From: a virus
Direction: 5' to 3' (one strand)
IMG/VR virus record: IMGVR_UViG_3300045776_000105
Location: 1 to 44,542 of that record
Length of the DNA: 44,542 nucleotides
In this document: positions 12,492 to 19,764 of the stretch, in pieces
Numbering within the stretch: the stretch's first letter is position 1
Layout of the letters: each line of letters opens with the position of its first letter
Notes under the pieces: model-generated
The model's input: the letters and a program-made list of their open reading frames with translations, nothing else
Told to the model about the DNA's origin: nothing
Database searches by the model: none
Position numbers and translations under genes: made by a program

Positions 12492-15400
12492 ATGAACGCT
12501 CACACAGCCGACCCTGAGCAGCAATTCCGTCAGACCGGCGTTCGCGCCGCCGAGATCCTGCTGGGGCTTGGATACCACGTCATTCCGACCAAGGGGAAAG
12601 ACCCCTACGAGATCAGATGGCAAACGAATATTTACCCTGTATTTGATCTTGAGGCGCGAATACTTAACGGCGACAATATTGGGGTGCTATTTGGTCAGGA
12701 CCTCGGCGACGGGACGCGGATGATCGCCCTCGATGTCGATTTTGAAGACCCCAAGCTCGCCGCTGTCGTTCGGGCGCTGCTGCCTGACGCCTCGGTCCGG
12801 ATTGGCCGCGAGCCGAAATTCCTGATGCCGCTGCGCGTGCGCGACGCCGAGGCGGCCAGCCGGGATTTTCGTTTTTACAAGGGAGAGGGACCGGGAGCGG
12901 AAAGCTGCGCCATCCAGGTCCTGGGGCGTGGCCAAAAAGCGCCGGCCGGGCCGAAGCAGGCGGTGGTGTGGGGTATTCATCCGGGGACACAAAAGCCGTA
13001 CGTTTGGCGCCCGGATTGGGCCGGGCGGAATATTTACCAGAGGCGGCCCGGCGATTGGCCGCTGATCGGAGACCTCGCCGGCTTTATGACGGGGCTGGGG
13101 GCCGCGCTCGAGCCGCTGGGCTGGAAATTACGGGAGCCGGGCCACCAGAGCACCGGCGACCCGTTCGAGGGCGTCCTGAGCCCGCGCATGATCGCCGACG
13201 CCAGGGCGACGCTGGAGAGCGAGCTGGCGGCGCTCGCCGGCATGGGGCCGGGCACGCTGCGCGGGACGCGATGCTATGAGCTGGGGCTCAGGATCGGCGC
13301 GGTGATCAAGGCCGGCCACATCGATCTGGACCGGACGGTCGGGCGGTTGCGCGAGGCCATGCCCGATAACGATAACGCATGGACGCGGGAATTTCAGCGC
13401 GGGGTGTTCGAGGCGAAGGGGTTCCGGCAGGCCAAGATCGGCGAATCGGAAAATGTCGATTGGGCTGGGGCCGCGAAGGCGCAGGGGTTCAATTTCGAGG
13501 GCGCGTTCAAGCCATCGCCGGAAGACGAGCAAAAGTTCAAGGCCGAAGACGCGGACGCGGCGAAGGACATTTACCGGCGCCCTTTGATCGCTGGCGTTTG
13601 TGACATCCTGCACAAGGGTTGCCGCGAACGCGATGCGGAGAAAAGCCGTCGATTGAAGGAAATGGCGCAAGGCTTCATGGCGTCGCTGCTCGCCGCGGGC
13701 ATGGCCACGCACGCGGAACTGTCGGCGCAGTGGGAGCAGAGCATCCTGACACTGCACGACAAGGCGCACACGGCGCAGGCGCAGGTCGAGAAGGACGCGG
13801 TTCCGGGCTTGCGGCCCACCGAAGCCGGGTGGGCGCTCTGCGCCGCCAAGCTGATGGCGGCGGGCAAGACCGCGGGCGAGGCGATTCGCGCCGCGCAAAT
13901 GTCGCACAAGACGCCCGACGACGGCGACCCCATGGGGCGCGAGGAAGAGGAGATCCTGCGCGGGTTGGGCACAATCGGCTGGACGACCGACGCGCAGGGA
14001 AATGCTGACTCGAAGGCGTGGTCGGATTTTGCATTTTTTCTCGCGCTCCAGCTCAATGTTTGGCCATTTTATGATTCGTTCGTCCAGCGCACTGTGTTCC
14101 GCCGGCTGGTGAAGCGCGCGCCAAGCCGCGAGGCGGTTGACGACGCGGATCTCGCGCGGTGGAGTTCGGGCGCTGGCGCGGCGGTCGCGGGGTTGTGCTC
14201 GCTGGCGACCGATCGCACCAAGCCGTGGGGCGGCGTGAATTACACGCCAGCGGCCCGCGACGTCGAAATGTGGCTGGGCGACATGGCGCACAGGCGCGAT
14301 TTCAACAGCATGTCGTCGCGGATGAAAAATTGGGAAGCGTGGGATGGCGTGCGCCGGCTCGATTCCTGGATGCCCAGGTACACCGGGCATCGCCTGTTCG
14401 TGGACAAGGATTACGATTACGTTTCGTTGCTGGGGGCCTACTGGATGGCCGGTTTTGTGTCTCGCGCCGAAGTTCCGGGCACCAAATTCGATTTGACGCT
14501 GGCCCTCGCGGGCCTGGGTGGGTCGGCCAAGACCAAGATGCTGCGCGTCATCGCCAACGAAACGGCGCGTGGCGTATCCGTCAGCGCTTTCAAAGAAAGC
14601 GGGCATCTTAAATTCGACAGTTCGTCCAATCTCAATCACGCAGCCATGTCCATGGCGGGAAAGCTGATTTTGGAAATGGCCGAAATGCTTGACTTGCGTG
14701 GGCACAACACGGAGAGCCTGAAGGCTGTCCTGACGCCCGTATCCGACGAGGGGCGCGGCATTCACGGCAAGGACAGCTACATCCAGCTGCGCCAGTTTGT
14801 CAACGTCATGTGCGTCAATGGCGTGGTAAAAGACAAGAGCGCTGGCGCGGTCGCGGCGGAACTGGCGCGGGCCGCCACACCCGAAGCGCGCGACGATCTG
14901 GTGCGCGGCTGCGTCAGGGAAATGGATTTCAGCTTTTTGCGAGACCCCACGGGCAACCGCCGCATAGGCGTGGTCAAGATGCTGGTTTACGAAGTGGACA
15001 CCGGCGGACTGGTCGAAGAACTACCTCAGCTGATCGCCGAAGCGCGCGCACGGGCCACCGAGTTCGGGCTGTGCGAAAAGGCCGGTGTGCGCGAGTTGCC
15101 CATGCCGCTGAGCTTGCGCGCCATGATTGGAGAACTCGAGGGGGACTTCATGGTGGCGGGCGACATGAAGCGTCGCCTGACCGACGAGCTGTCGGCCATA
15201 GCTCAGCAGATTCACGGCAAAAACGAAAAAATCGACGACGACTGGCGCAAGTGGACCGACTTCCTGGTGGTCTATAAAGACATGAGGGAGGCGGTGGAGG
15301 CGCGCACGCGCGCCGAGCGCGACGATTTGCAGACCGCGCTGGAGCAGCTTGGCTTCAAGCGCCACAACGGGACGGGAAACCAGCTTTGGTTTGTGAAGGG

Positions 15401-15533
15401 CGTTCTGGTGGAGCGCAAGACCCAAAAGCTGGTTGCTCTTCGATTTGGCGGCGGGGGTATCAATTCGTGGCAACTCGTGGATTACGGGGCCGTGGGGCGC
15501 CCACCGAACGAGAGACCTTTTAATCCGGCGTAA
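12492..15533 (+). CDS. Bifunctional prim-pol primase / VapE-type helicase
   Basis: A 1,013-residue protein with a strong AAGGAGG site. The N-terminal archaeo-eukaryotic prim-pol domain covers about 15-250: G-Y-H-V-I-P-T-K-G-K-D-P, catalytic D-V-D at 81-83, R-I-G-R-E-P-K, and Q-V-L-G with V-V-W-G-I-H-P. A charged middle follows. The C-terminal VirE/VapE ATPase has G-L-G-G-S-A-K-T-K-M-L near 673 (Walker A, with Ala where Gly is usual before K-T), L-I-L-E-M-A-E-M (Walker B) and D-P-T-G-N-R-R-I. It should prime and unwind DNA at the phage origin, which probably lies just downstream. A terminator follows. Confidence 0.92.
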   Translation: MNAHTADPEQQFRQTGVRAAEILLGLGYHVIPTKGKDPYEIRWQTNIYPVFDLEARILNGDNIGVLFGQDLGDGTRMIALDVDFEDPKLAAVVRALLPDASVRIGREPKFLMPLRVRDAEAASRDFRFYKGEGPGAESCAIQVLGRGQKAPAGPKQAVVWGIHPGTQKPYVWRPDWAGRNIYQRRPGDWPLIGDLAGFMTGLGAALEPLGWKLREPGHQSTGDPFEGVLSPRMIADARATLESELAALAGMGPGTLRGTRCYELGLRIGAVIKAGHIDLDRTVGRLREAMPDNDNAWTREFQRGVFEAKGFRQAKIGESENVDWAGAAKAQGFNFEGAFKPSPEDEQKFKAEDADAAKDIYRRPLIAGVCDILHKGCRERDAEKSRRLKEMAQGFMASLLAAGMATHAELSAQWEQSILTLHDKAHTAQAQVEKDAVPGLRPTEAGWALCAAKLMAAGKTAGEAIRAAQMSHKTPDDGDPMGREEEEILRGLGTIGWTTDAQGNADSKAWSDFAFFLALQLNVWPFYDSFVQRTVFRRLVKRAPSREAVDDADLARWSSGAGAAVAGLCSLATDRTKPWGGVNYTPAARDVEMWLGDMAHRRDFNSMSSRMKNWEAWDGVRRLDSWMPRYTGHRLFVDKDYDYVSLLGAYWMAGFVSRAEVPGTKFDLTLALAGLGGSAKTKMLRVIANETARGVSVSAFKESGHLKFDSSSNLNHAAMSMAGKLILEMAEMLDLRGHNTESLKAVLTPVSDEGRGIHGKDSYIQLRQFVNVMCVNGVVKDKSAGAVAAELARAATPEARDDLVRGCVREMDFSFLRDPTGNRRIGVVKMLVYEVDTGGLVEELPQLIAEARARATEFGLCEKAGVRELPMPLSLRAMIGELEGDFMVAGDMKRRLTDELSAIAQQIHGKNEKIDDDWRKWTDFLVVYKDMREAVEARTRAERDDLQTALEQLGFKRHNGTGNQLWFVKGVLVERKTQKLVALRFGGGGINSWQLVDYGAVGRPPNERPFNPA

Positions 15534-15534
15534 C

Positions 15535-15550
15535 TAGACAAACGAATACG
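15535..15550 (+). promoter_or_regulatory. Shared early motif (copy 5), fused to terminator
   Basis: TAGACA followed by AACGAATACG, directly abutting the terminator stem. No -10 is visible, so here the element looks more like an operator or binding site than a promoter. Confidence 0.4.
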
Positions 15551-15579
15551 AAACCGGGCTTCATTTTGCCCGGTTTTTT
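15551..15579 (+). terminator. Rho-independent terminator
   Basis: A perfect 9-bp stem AAACCGGGC / GCCCGGTTT, 8-nt loop and a run of six Ts. It closes the replication operon 17 nt after the primase stop. Confidence 0.9.
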
Positions 15580-15601
15580 ATGCTGCGCGGGACCAGTTAA
15601 G

Positions 15602-15966
15602 GAGTTAACTGCTGAGTTAGCGAGGGAAGGTGCGGAATAACCTGTTTTTTACGTGCTAAGTTGTTGTTTTATATATATATATATTTTATTAGATAATTAG
15701 TTAGTATAAAAAAGCAGGTAGCCTCGCGCGGAGAAAGTGGTCTGTGTGCGTGCATGCAGTGGTACGCGCGCGCACGCACACACACATGCACGTGTGCGCA
15801 CGCATGGGCCTAAGGTACTTTTCGTGACTAACTAATTCATTCATTCCTGAGTCCCTAGAAGAATAAGGGGAAGATTGAGTTAGCCACTTTTTGGATGGCC
15901 AAAGCTGACTAACTCAGACTTGCTAACTCATCTCCACACTTGACAGTGCTCGTATTCTGTGGTCGG
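15602..15966. other. Candidate replication origin (iterons, AT block, alternating tract)
   Basis: This noncoding stretch follows the primase-helicase gene. It holds repeats of TGAGTTAGC: direct copies at 15,613-15,621 and 15,876-15,884, an exact inverted copy at 15,922-15,930, and one-to-two-mismatch versions at 15,602-15,609, 15,697-15,705, 15,826-15,834 and 15,907-15,916. A 53-nt AT block with a TA dinucleotide run lies at 15,661-15,713. An alternating purine/pyrimidine tract (GTGCGTGCATGC, then CG/CA steps) spans about 15,741-15,805. Iterons, an unwinding element and position next to the primase fit an origin. Function is inferred. Confidence 0.55.
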
Positions 15967-15967
15967 T
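15940..15967 (+). promoter_or_regulatory. Variant of shared motif with inverted core (copy 6)
   Basis: TTGACA is followed by GTGCTCGTATTC. The core TCGTATTC is the reverse complement of GAATACGA found in other copies, so the core can occur in either orientation behind the -35 box. Lies 55 nt before ATG 16000. Confidence 0.4.
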
Positions 15968-15999
15968 GTGCTCAGTAGTACATTTTCTAGGAGGCCCTA

Positions 16000-16587
16000 A
16001 TGAAAAGTAGCACTTTAGTTAATCATGAGCGCCGTGAGCGGCTAATAAGAGAGTTGTATGATAGTTGGGGAGGTGATTCTAAAGGGTTAGGTAAAAGTCG
16101 CTGGCGGCGGGCGTCTCAGGCAGCTGATCGCATGTGCGCCGAAGAATTTGGCGCTGCGTGTGGGTGGGCAGTCACTAAGAAAAAGTTTGGCTTGAAGACG
16201 CTCGGCGCCGGTGGCGTGCACCTGCACAACGACTACACGGTCAAGTACCCGGTTTTTGATCATGCAACGTATTACCGTGGTGGCGGCCCTCGTAATCGTC
16301 GCGCGACCGCTATCGTGTCACAGCCGTATGCGGTGTGTTTTAGCGCATACGACAAGGTGGCGGAACGCTATGGTCTGAATTGGCAGATCCTGGAAAACGA
16401 AGGCTGGTACGCCGTGGACGCGTTCTGCGTGCTCTGGACGCGGTGTGACGGCTTGTTCAAGCCGCCGCACAGCCCGGGCATTGCTTTTGCGCGCACGCTC
16501 GGCGATTGCTGGCTGGTCGCTGGCGAGGTGCCCAAAATGCGTCCTGGCGATAGCGGCTGGTTCTACGGGCTTGGGTCCGAGCTTTGA
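16000..16587 (+). CDS. Hypothetical phage protein
   Basis: A 195-residue protein with an AGGAGG site. The N-terminus is basic and helical (E-R-R-E-R-L-I-R-E-L-Y-D-S-W-G-G and K-S-R-W-R-R-A), encoded by AT-rich codons; after about codon 30 the codon use returns to GC-rich. The middle has H-L-H-N-D-Y-T-V-K-Y-P and D-H-A-T-Y-Y-R, the end P-H-S-P-G-I-A-F. It is the first gene after the candidate origin and has its own motif-bearing promoter. The family is not recognised. Confidence 0.6.
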   Translation: MKSSTLVNHERRERLIRELYDSWGGDSKGLGKSRWRRASQAADRMCAEEFGAACGWAVTKKKFGLKTLGAGGVHLHNDYTVKYPVFDHATYYRGGGPRNRRATAIVSQPYAVCFSAYDKVAERYGLNWQILENEGWYAVDAFCVLWTRCDGLFKPPHSPGIAFARTLGDCWLVAGEVPKMRPGDSGWFYGLGSEL

Positions 16588-16627
16588 TTCGTTGAGCAGA
16601 TTATGCAAGATAACCGCGCGCTAGCAC

Positions 16628-16653
16628 CTGACACACGCATACGAAAATATAGC
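16628..16653 (+). promoter_or_regulatory. Early promoter with shared motif (copy 7)
   Basis: CTGACA followed by CACGCATACGA. A TATAGC box lies closer than the usual 17 nt. It precedes the gene at 16,694. Confidence 0.5.
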
Positions 16654-16693
16654 GCGCCTGCGTGCGCGAGCGTAATACTAAAAGGAGCTAAAA

Positions 16694-17071
16694 ATGGCTA
16701 ATATCACAGGAAGTGCGTATTTTATTGGCAAAGGAAAAAAGTTATCCCATGCGCTAATTAGCGTGCAAGTTCTAGGTGGTTGGGTTCATGGGTATCATTT
16801 TACCGCTATCGGTGACGAAGACCGCATGCGGTTGCAACACCTCGATCAGATTTTTGATTTAATTCGTAATCGGAACTGTGTGTGCCCATTGTCCGTGGCT
16901 ATGCTTTCCATACTCACAAAAGCCGAAACTATCGCGATGATTCAGAAACTGCTGATGGATCACTCAAATGAAGCTGGGAAAGAGATGGAAAAAGCGGCGG
17001 CTTATTTTCGCGCCACCTGGACCGCAGATAATTCCGCGCCAGAAAATAGAGTGCTGCTCGATGTTCATTGA
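16694..17071 (+). CDS. Hypothetical phage protein
   Basis: A 125-residue protein with AAAGGAG before the ATG. The N-terminal half is beta-rich (GSAYFIGKGKKLSHA, then VQVLGGWVHGYHF); the C-terminal half is helical with acidic and basic patches (N-E-A-G-K-E-M-E-K-A-A). AT-richer than the average of the window. Its stop overlaps the next copy of the promoter motif. The family is not recognised. Confidence 0.55.
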   Translation: MANITGSAYFIGKGKKLSHALISVQVLGGWVHGYHFTAIGDEDRMRLQHLDQIFDLIRNRNCVCPLSVAMLSILTKAETIAMIQKLLMDHSNEAGKEMEKAAAYFRATWTADNSAPENRVLLDVH

Positions 17072-17096
17072 CAAGCGCATACGATTGCCCCATATT
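17068..17096 (+). promoter_or_regulatory. Early promoter with shared motif (copy 8)
   Basis: TTGACA, a 17-nt spacer starting AGCGCATACG, then CATATT. It has one of the best -35/-10 pairs of the set and shares TTGACAAGCGCATACG exactly with copy 2. Confidence 0.65.
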
Positions 17097-17120
17097 GAGG
17101 ACATCGAACAGGAGAGACCA

Positions 17121-17327
17121 ATGTCCAGCTTTCATCGGGACTACCACGAGGCGCGCAAAGCCGCCGCGCAATTGGCCAACGAGCTTAAGAAAGAAGTCGG
17201 GCTTGAAAAGTTCTCTGAGTATGGGAAGCCCGGCTTTCGGGTGTTCTCGCTACCCAAGCTGGAGAACCGGTGTGGTTTTGAGCTGCGCTGTGAGACAGTC
17301 ACTCCAACGGTGCTGCCGATTGCGTAG
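17121..17327 (+). CDS. Hypothetical small protein
   Basis: A 68-residue protein with AGGAGAG before the ATG. The N-terminal charged helix (Y-H-E-A-R-K-A-A-A-Q-L-A-N-E-L-K-K-E) is followed by a short beta region. It lies 24 nt downstream of the promoter motif. The family is not recognised. Confidence 0.55.
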   Translation: MSSFHRDYHEARKAAAQLANELKKEVGLEKFSEYGKPGFRVFSLPKLENRCGFELRCETVTPTVLPIA

Positions 17328-17349
17328 CACGAGACAACAGGAGGCTCGC

Positions 17350-17586
17350 ATGAACAGGATAGGGGCTTTGCGGCGATGGTTTGAGTTTCGCGCTGTGGCG
17401 TATCAGCAGATGTCCGCGGTGGCGCACAGGCGCGTGGCGGCGGACTGGTTTGCTCTGTCACATGCCGGCGACTCGTTGGGGCGGAATGTGCTGGTGGCGG
17501 ATATGCTGGCGCACCAGAAAGAGGCCGCGCAGTGTGCGACGATAGCTCGGGCGTGCCTCATAAGATCGCTGGAACTGGCCGACTGA
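17350..17586 (+). CDS. Hypothetical small protein
   Basis: A 78-residue protein with AGGAGG before the ATG. It is mostly helical and Arg/Ala-rich (A-L-R-R-W-F-E-F-R-A-V-A and A-H-Q-K-E-A-A-Q-C). No membrane segment or catalytic motif. It ends immediately before the TnpB element, so its promoter unit may once have continued into the gene at 18,922. Confidence 0.5.
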   Translation: MNRIGALRRWFEFRAVAYQQMSAVAHRRVAADWFALSHAGDSLGRNVLVADMLAHQKEAAQCATIARACLIRSLELAD

Positions 17587-17634
17587 CGGCTGTAGTCGCT
17601 TGCATTGCTCATAGACTAACCGTATCATTGCGGC

Positions 17635-18843
17635 ATGGTTATCCGCAAGGCCAACACATACCGGCTCTACCCGACCGACGAGCAAGCGCAGCAGATGGCG
17701 CAGATCGCGGGTTCGTGCCGGTTCGTTTACAACCTCGCGCTCGAACAGCGGCAAGAATGGTGGCGTCCTGGTAGGACGTTCAACTTCGCCAGCCAGTGCC
17801 GCGAAGTAACTGCGCTGCGGGCCGAGGTTGATTGGCTGAAAGCGGCGCCAGTCCACCCGCTGCAACAGGCGCTCAAGGACCTGGACCGCGCCTATCAGAA
17901 CTGGTGGGCGGGGCGCGCGGAATACCCGACGCCGCGCAAGAAGGGCCTGAACGACAGCTTCCGGTTTCCCGATCCGGTTTCGATCAAGGTTGAGCGCACG
18001 GGCACATCGTCCGGGCGGATCAAGCTGCCGAAGCTGGGTTGGATCAGGCTTCGTGGGTGGTATGCCATCCCCGGCGACATCTGCAACGCGACCGTCTCGC
18101 GCCGTGCCGGGCAATGGCACGTCTCCGTCCAGTGGCAGCGTGAGGTGGCCGAGCCGATCCCGTCCATCCTTCCGGCGGTCGGGATAGACCGTGGCGTGGC
18201 GGTGTTCGCGGCCCTGAGCGACGGCATCAACATCGCGCCAGCCAACCACGGCAAGAAGGCGCTCAAGGCGCTGCGGAAGGCGCAACGCAATCTGAGCCGC
18301 AAGAAACGTGGCTCGTCCAATCGTCGCAAGGCTATCCGCCGCGTGACGAAAATCCAGATGCGGGTGGCGAACGCCCGCAAGAACTTCCTCCACGAGCAAA
18401 CCACGACCATCGCCAAGAACCACGGCACGGTCGTTGTGGAGGCGCTGAAGGTGCAGAACATGGTCCGCTCTGCGAAGGGCACCATGGCCGAACCGGGCAA
18501 GAAGGTCCGTCAGAAAGCCGGGCTGAACCGCGCCATCCTCGATCAAGGCTGGGGCGCGTTTCGCATCATGCTCGGCTACAAGCTGGCGGATCGCGGTGGC
18601 AGGCTCATCGAAGTGCCAGCCGCCTACACCAGCCAAACATGCGCTGCGTGCGGTGTAGTGGATGCGGCGAGCCGCCAGGATCAGGCGCGGTTTGTCTGCA
18701 CAGGCTGCGGCCACGAGGCCAATGCCGACACCAACGCGGCGATCAATATCCTACAACGGGGGCTGGATAAGTCCTTGAAGCCTGTGGAGGGGCACCGCAG
18801 TAAGCGGCCCGTCGAAGCAGGAAGCATCCGGAGGGCGGCTTGA
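17635..18843 (+). CDS. tnpB: TnpB RNA-guided nuclease (transposon-associated)
   Basis: A 402-residue protein. N-terminal K-A-N-T-Y-R-L-Y-P-T-D-E-Q and R-F-V-Y-N-L-A-L are the OrfB helix-turn-helix/wedge region. RuvC-like residues appear intact: G-I-D185-R-G, V-V-V-E269-A-L and N-A-D365-T-N-A-A. A zinc finger is formed by C336-x-x-C339 and C355-x-x-C358. Family knowledge: TnpB cuts DNA guided by an RNA made from its 3' end and the element's right end, which favours spread and retention of the element. Without tnpA here it would depend on a transposase in trans or behave like a homing nuclease. Confidence 0.93.
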   Translation: MVIRKANTYRLYPTDEQAQQMAQIAGSCRFVYNLALEQRQEWWRPGRTFNFASQCREVTALRAEVDWLKAAPVHPLQQALKDLDRAYQNWWAGRAEYPTPRKKGLNDSFRFPDPVSIKVERTGTSSGRIKLPKLGWIRLRGWYAIPGDICNATVSRRAGQWHVSVQWQREVAEPIPSILPAVGIDRGVAVFAALSDGINIAPANHGKKALKALRKAQRNLSRKKRGSSNRRKAIRRVTKIQMRVANARKNFLHEQTTTIAKNHGTVVVEALKVQNMVRSAKGTMAEPGKKVRQKAGLNRAILDQGWGAFRIMLGYKLADRGGRLIEVPAAYTSQTCAACGVVDAASRQDQARFVCTGCGHEANADTNAAINILQRGLDKSLKPVEGHRSKRPVEAGSIRRAA

Positions 18844-18888
18844 TGCTGTCCCTTGGAACCTCGCCCCTTCAGGGCCGAGAGCATGTCA
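18740..18888 (+). ncRNA. Candidate omegaRNA (reRNA) of TnpB
   Basis: By analogy with IS605-type tnpB, the guide RNA scaffold overlaps the 3' end of the gene and the right end, finishing after the hairpin at 18,860-18,879. The guide would then start at about 18,889 (GGGCTGTATAATTC...). Only the position and the hairpin are seen; the 5' limit is a guess. Confidence 0.35.
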
Positions 18889-18921
18889 GGGCTGTATAAT
18901 TCACACAAGGAGGTAACGGAT

Positions 18922-19035
18922 ATGGAAACGATTGGAGCCATAATTTTTGTTCTCTTTATGCTCTTGATGTGGGGGTGGCCCGCCGTACTTGGTCTTTTGA
19001 TCGCATATGGGATGACGATGGAGAAAAGACGCTGA
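18922..19035 (+). CDS. Small single-pass membrane protein
   Basis: A 37-residue protein with a perfect AAGGAGGT ribosome site. Residues about 4-30 form one hydrophobic segment (I-G-A-I-I-F-V-L-F-M-L-L-M-W-G-W-P) with a basic end (M-E-K-R-R). A TATAAT box lies at 18,895-18,900, directly outside the TnpB element. It could be holin-like, but there is no evidence beyond topology. Confidence 0.5.
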   Translation: METIGAIIFVLFMLLMWGWPAVLGLLIAYGMTMEKRR

Positions 19036-19568
19036 CCGATAACCTGCCGGCCCTCTTTACAGTCCATTCCGAGCGGCGCGCCCCCGCGCCGTACAAGCTG
19101 CCGTGGGTGGGCCGGTACACGGTCGAGGTGGCCGAGCGCGTCTGCGACGAGGTGGCCAGCGGCCGCACGCTGGAGCGGATTGCCATCGAGGAGATTTGGG
19201 CGCCCAGCCACCGCCAGCTCTATTACTGGCTGGTCGAGAACCCCGAGTTCAAAGAGGCCTATGAGATCGCGCGCGACCTGCGCGCCGAGAAGCTCGCCAA
19301 CGACATTCTACCCGTGGCATATGATCGGTCGCTCGATCCCGACGAGCGCAAGGTCATCATTCACGCCCACCAGTGGCTGGCTTCCAAGATGAACCGCCGC
19401 GCCTGGGGTGAGCACAAGACCGTCGACACCAACGCCACTGTCGAGGTCAAGAGCACCAACACGATTGACGTCTCGCACATGAGCCTGGACGAGATCCACG
19501 CCGCCGAGCGCGCGTTCGTCAAGATGATCGACGTGACACCAGAGGATGAGGACGATGACGATACGTGA
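18969..19568 (+). CDS. terS: Terminase small subunit
   Basis: A 199-residue frame from GTG 18969, but the true start is uncertain. A CTG at 19032, with GGAG 8 nt upstream and a CTGA overlap with the previous stop, would give 178 residues beginning L/M-T-D-N-L-P-A-L-F. The body matches small terminase-like HTH proteins: Y-T-V-E-V-A-E-R-V-C-D-E-V-A-S-G-R-T-L-E-R-I-A, R-Q-L-Y-Y-W-L-V-E-N-P-E-F-K-E-A-Y-E-I-A-R, then an oligomerisation helix and an acidic tail (P-E-D-E-D-D-D-D-T). It should recognise phage DNA for packaging with TerL. Confidence 0.85.
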   Translation: MGVARRTWSFDRIWDDDGEKTLTDNLPALFTVHSERRAPAPYKLPWVGRYTVEVAERVCDEVASGRTLERIAIEEIWAPSHRQLYYWLVENPEFKEAYEIARDLRAEKLANDILPVAYDRSLDPDERKVIIHAHQWLASKMNRRAWGEHKTVDTNATVEVKSTNTIDVSHMSLDEIHAAERAFVKMIDVTPEDEDDDDT

Positions 19569-19764
19569 GCAAGATACTGAGCAATTGTTTAATATACTGG
19601 AGGACACGATCGATTCCGATGATACGAGGAGCGCGGCTCTCACGGCGCTCGCCATTGTCAAGGTGGTCGTGAAACTGCTCGCTAGCATCGCCGGTTCGCT
19701 GGAGACGCTCGCCAAGATCAGCGAGCGGCAGGACAATTTGCGCCGGGAGGATTTTGACCCGTGA
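19555..19764 (+). CDS. Hypothetical small helical protein between terminase subunits
   Basis: A 69-residue protein starting inside the acidic tail of TerS (14-nt overlap) and ending in a GTGA overlap with TerL. It has an acidic N-terminus (T-E-Q-L-F-N-I-L-E-D-T-I-D-S-D-D), then a hydrophobic helix (A-L-A-I-V-K-V-V-V-K-L-L-A-S-I-A-G) and a charged end. Likely a small helical accessory protein of the packaging operon. An alternative ATG lies 9 nt earlier. Confidence 0.6.
   Translation: MTIREQDTEQLFNILEDTIDSDDTRSAALTALAIVKVVVKLLASIAGSLETLAKISERQDNLRREDFDP

Larger units (their letters stand above)
17590..18888 (+). mobile_element. TnpB-only insertion element (IS200/IS605 superfamily, IS1341-like)
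   Basis: It carries one tnpB gene and no tnpA. The left part (about 17,590-17,634) and right part (about 18,844-18,888) are noncoding and resemble IS605-type ends. The right end has a hairpin at 18,860-18,879 (CTCGCCCC-TTCA-GGGCCGAG, one mismatch) and closes with AGCATGTCA. Exact borders cannot be fixed without an uninterrupted relative. It lies between small early genes and the terminase block. Confidence 0.6.

Noticed and set aside
13128-14765. 545-codon minus-strand open frame inside the primase-helicase
   Set aside because: A shadow of the prim-pol/VapE gene; no motifs and no ribosome site.
15661-15713. TA-rich run as a plain promoter
   Set aside because: No paired -35/-10 at correct spacing for a nearby gene; the surrounding repeated 9-mers make an origin-type function more likely.
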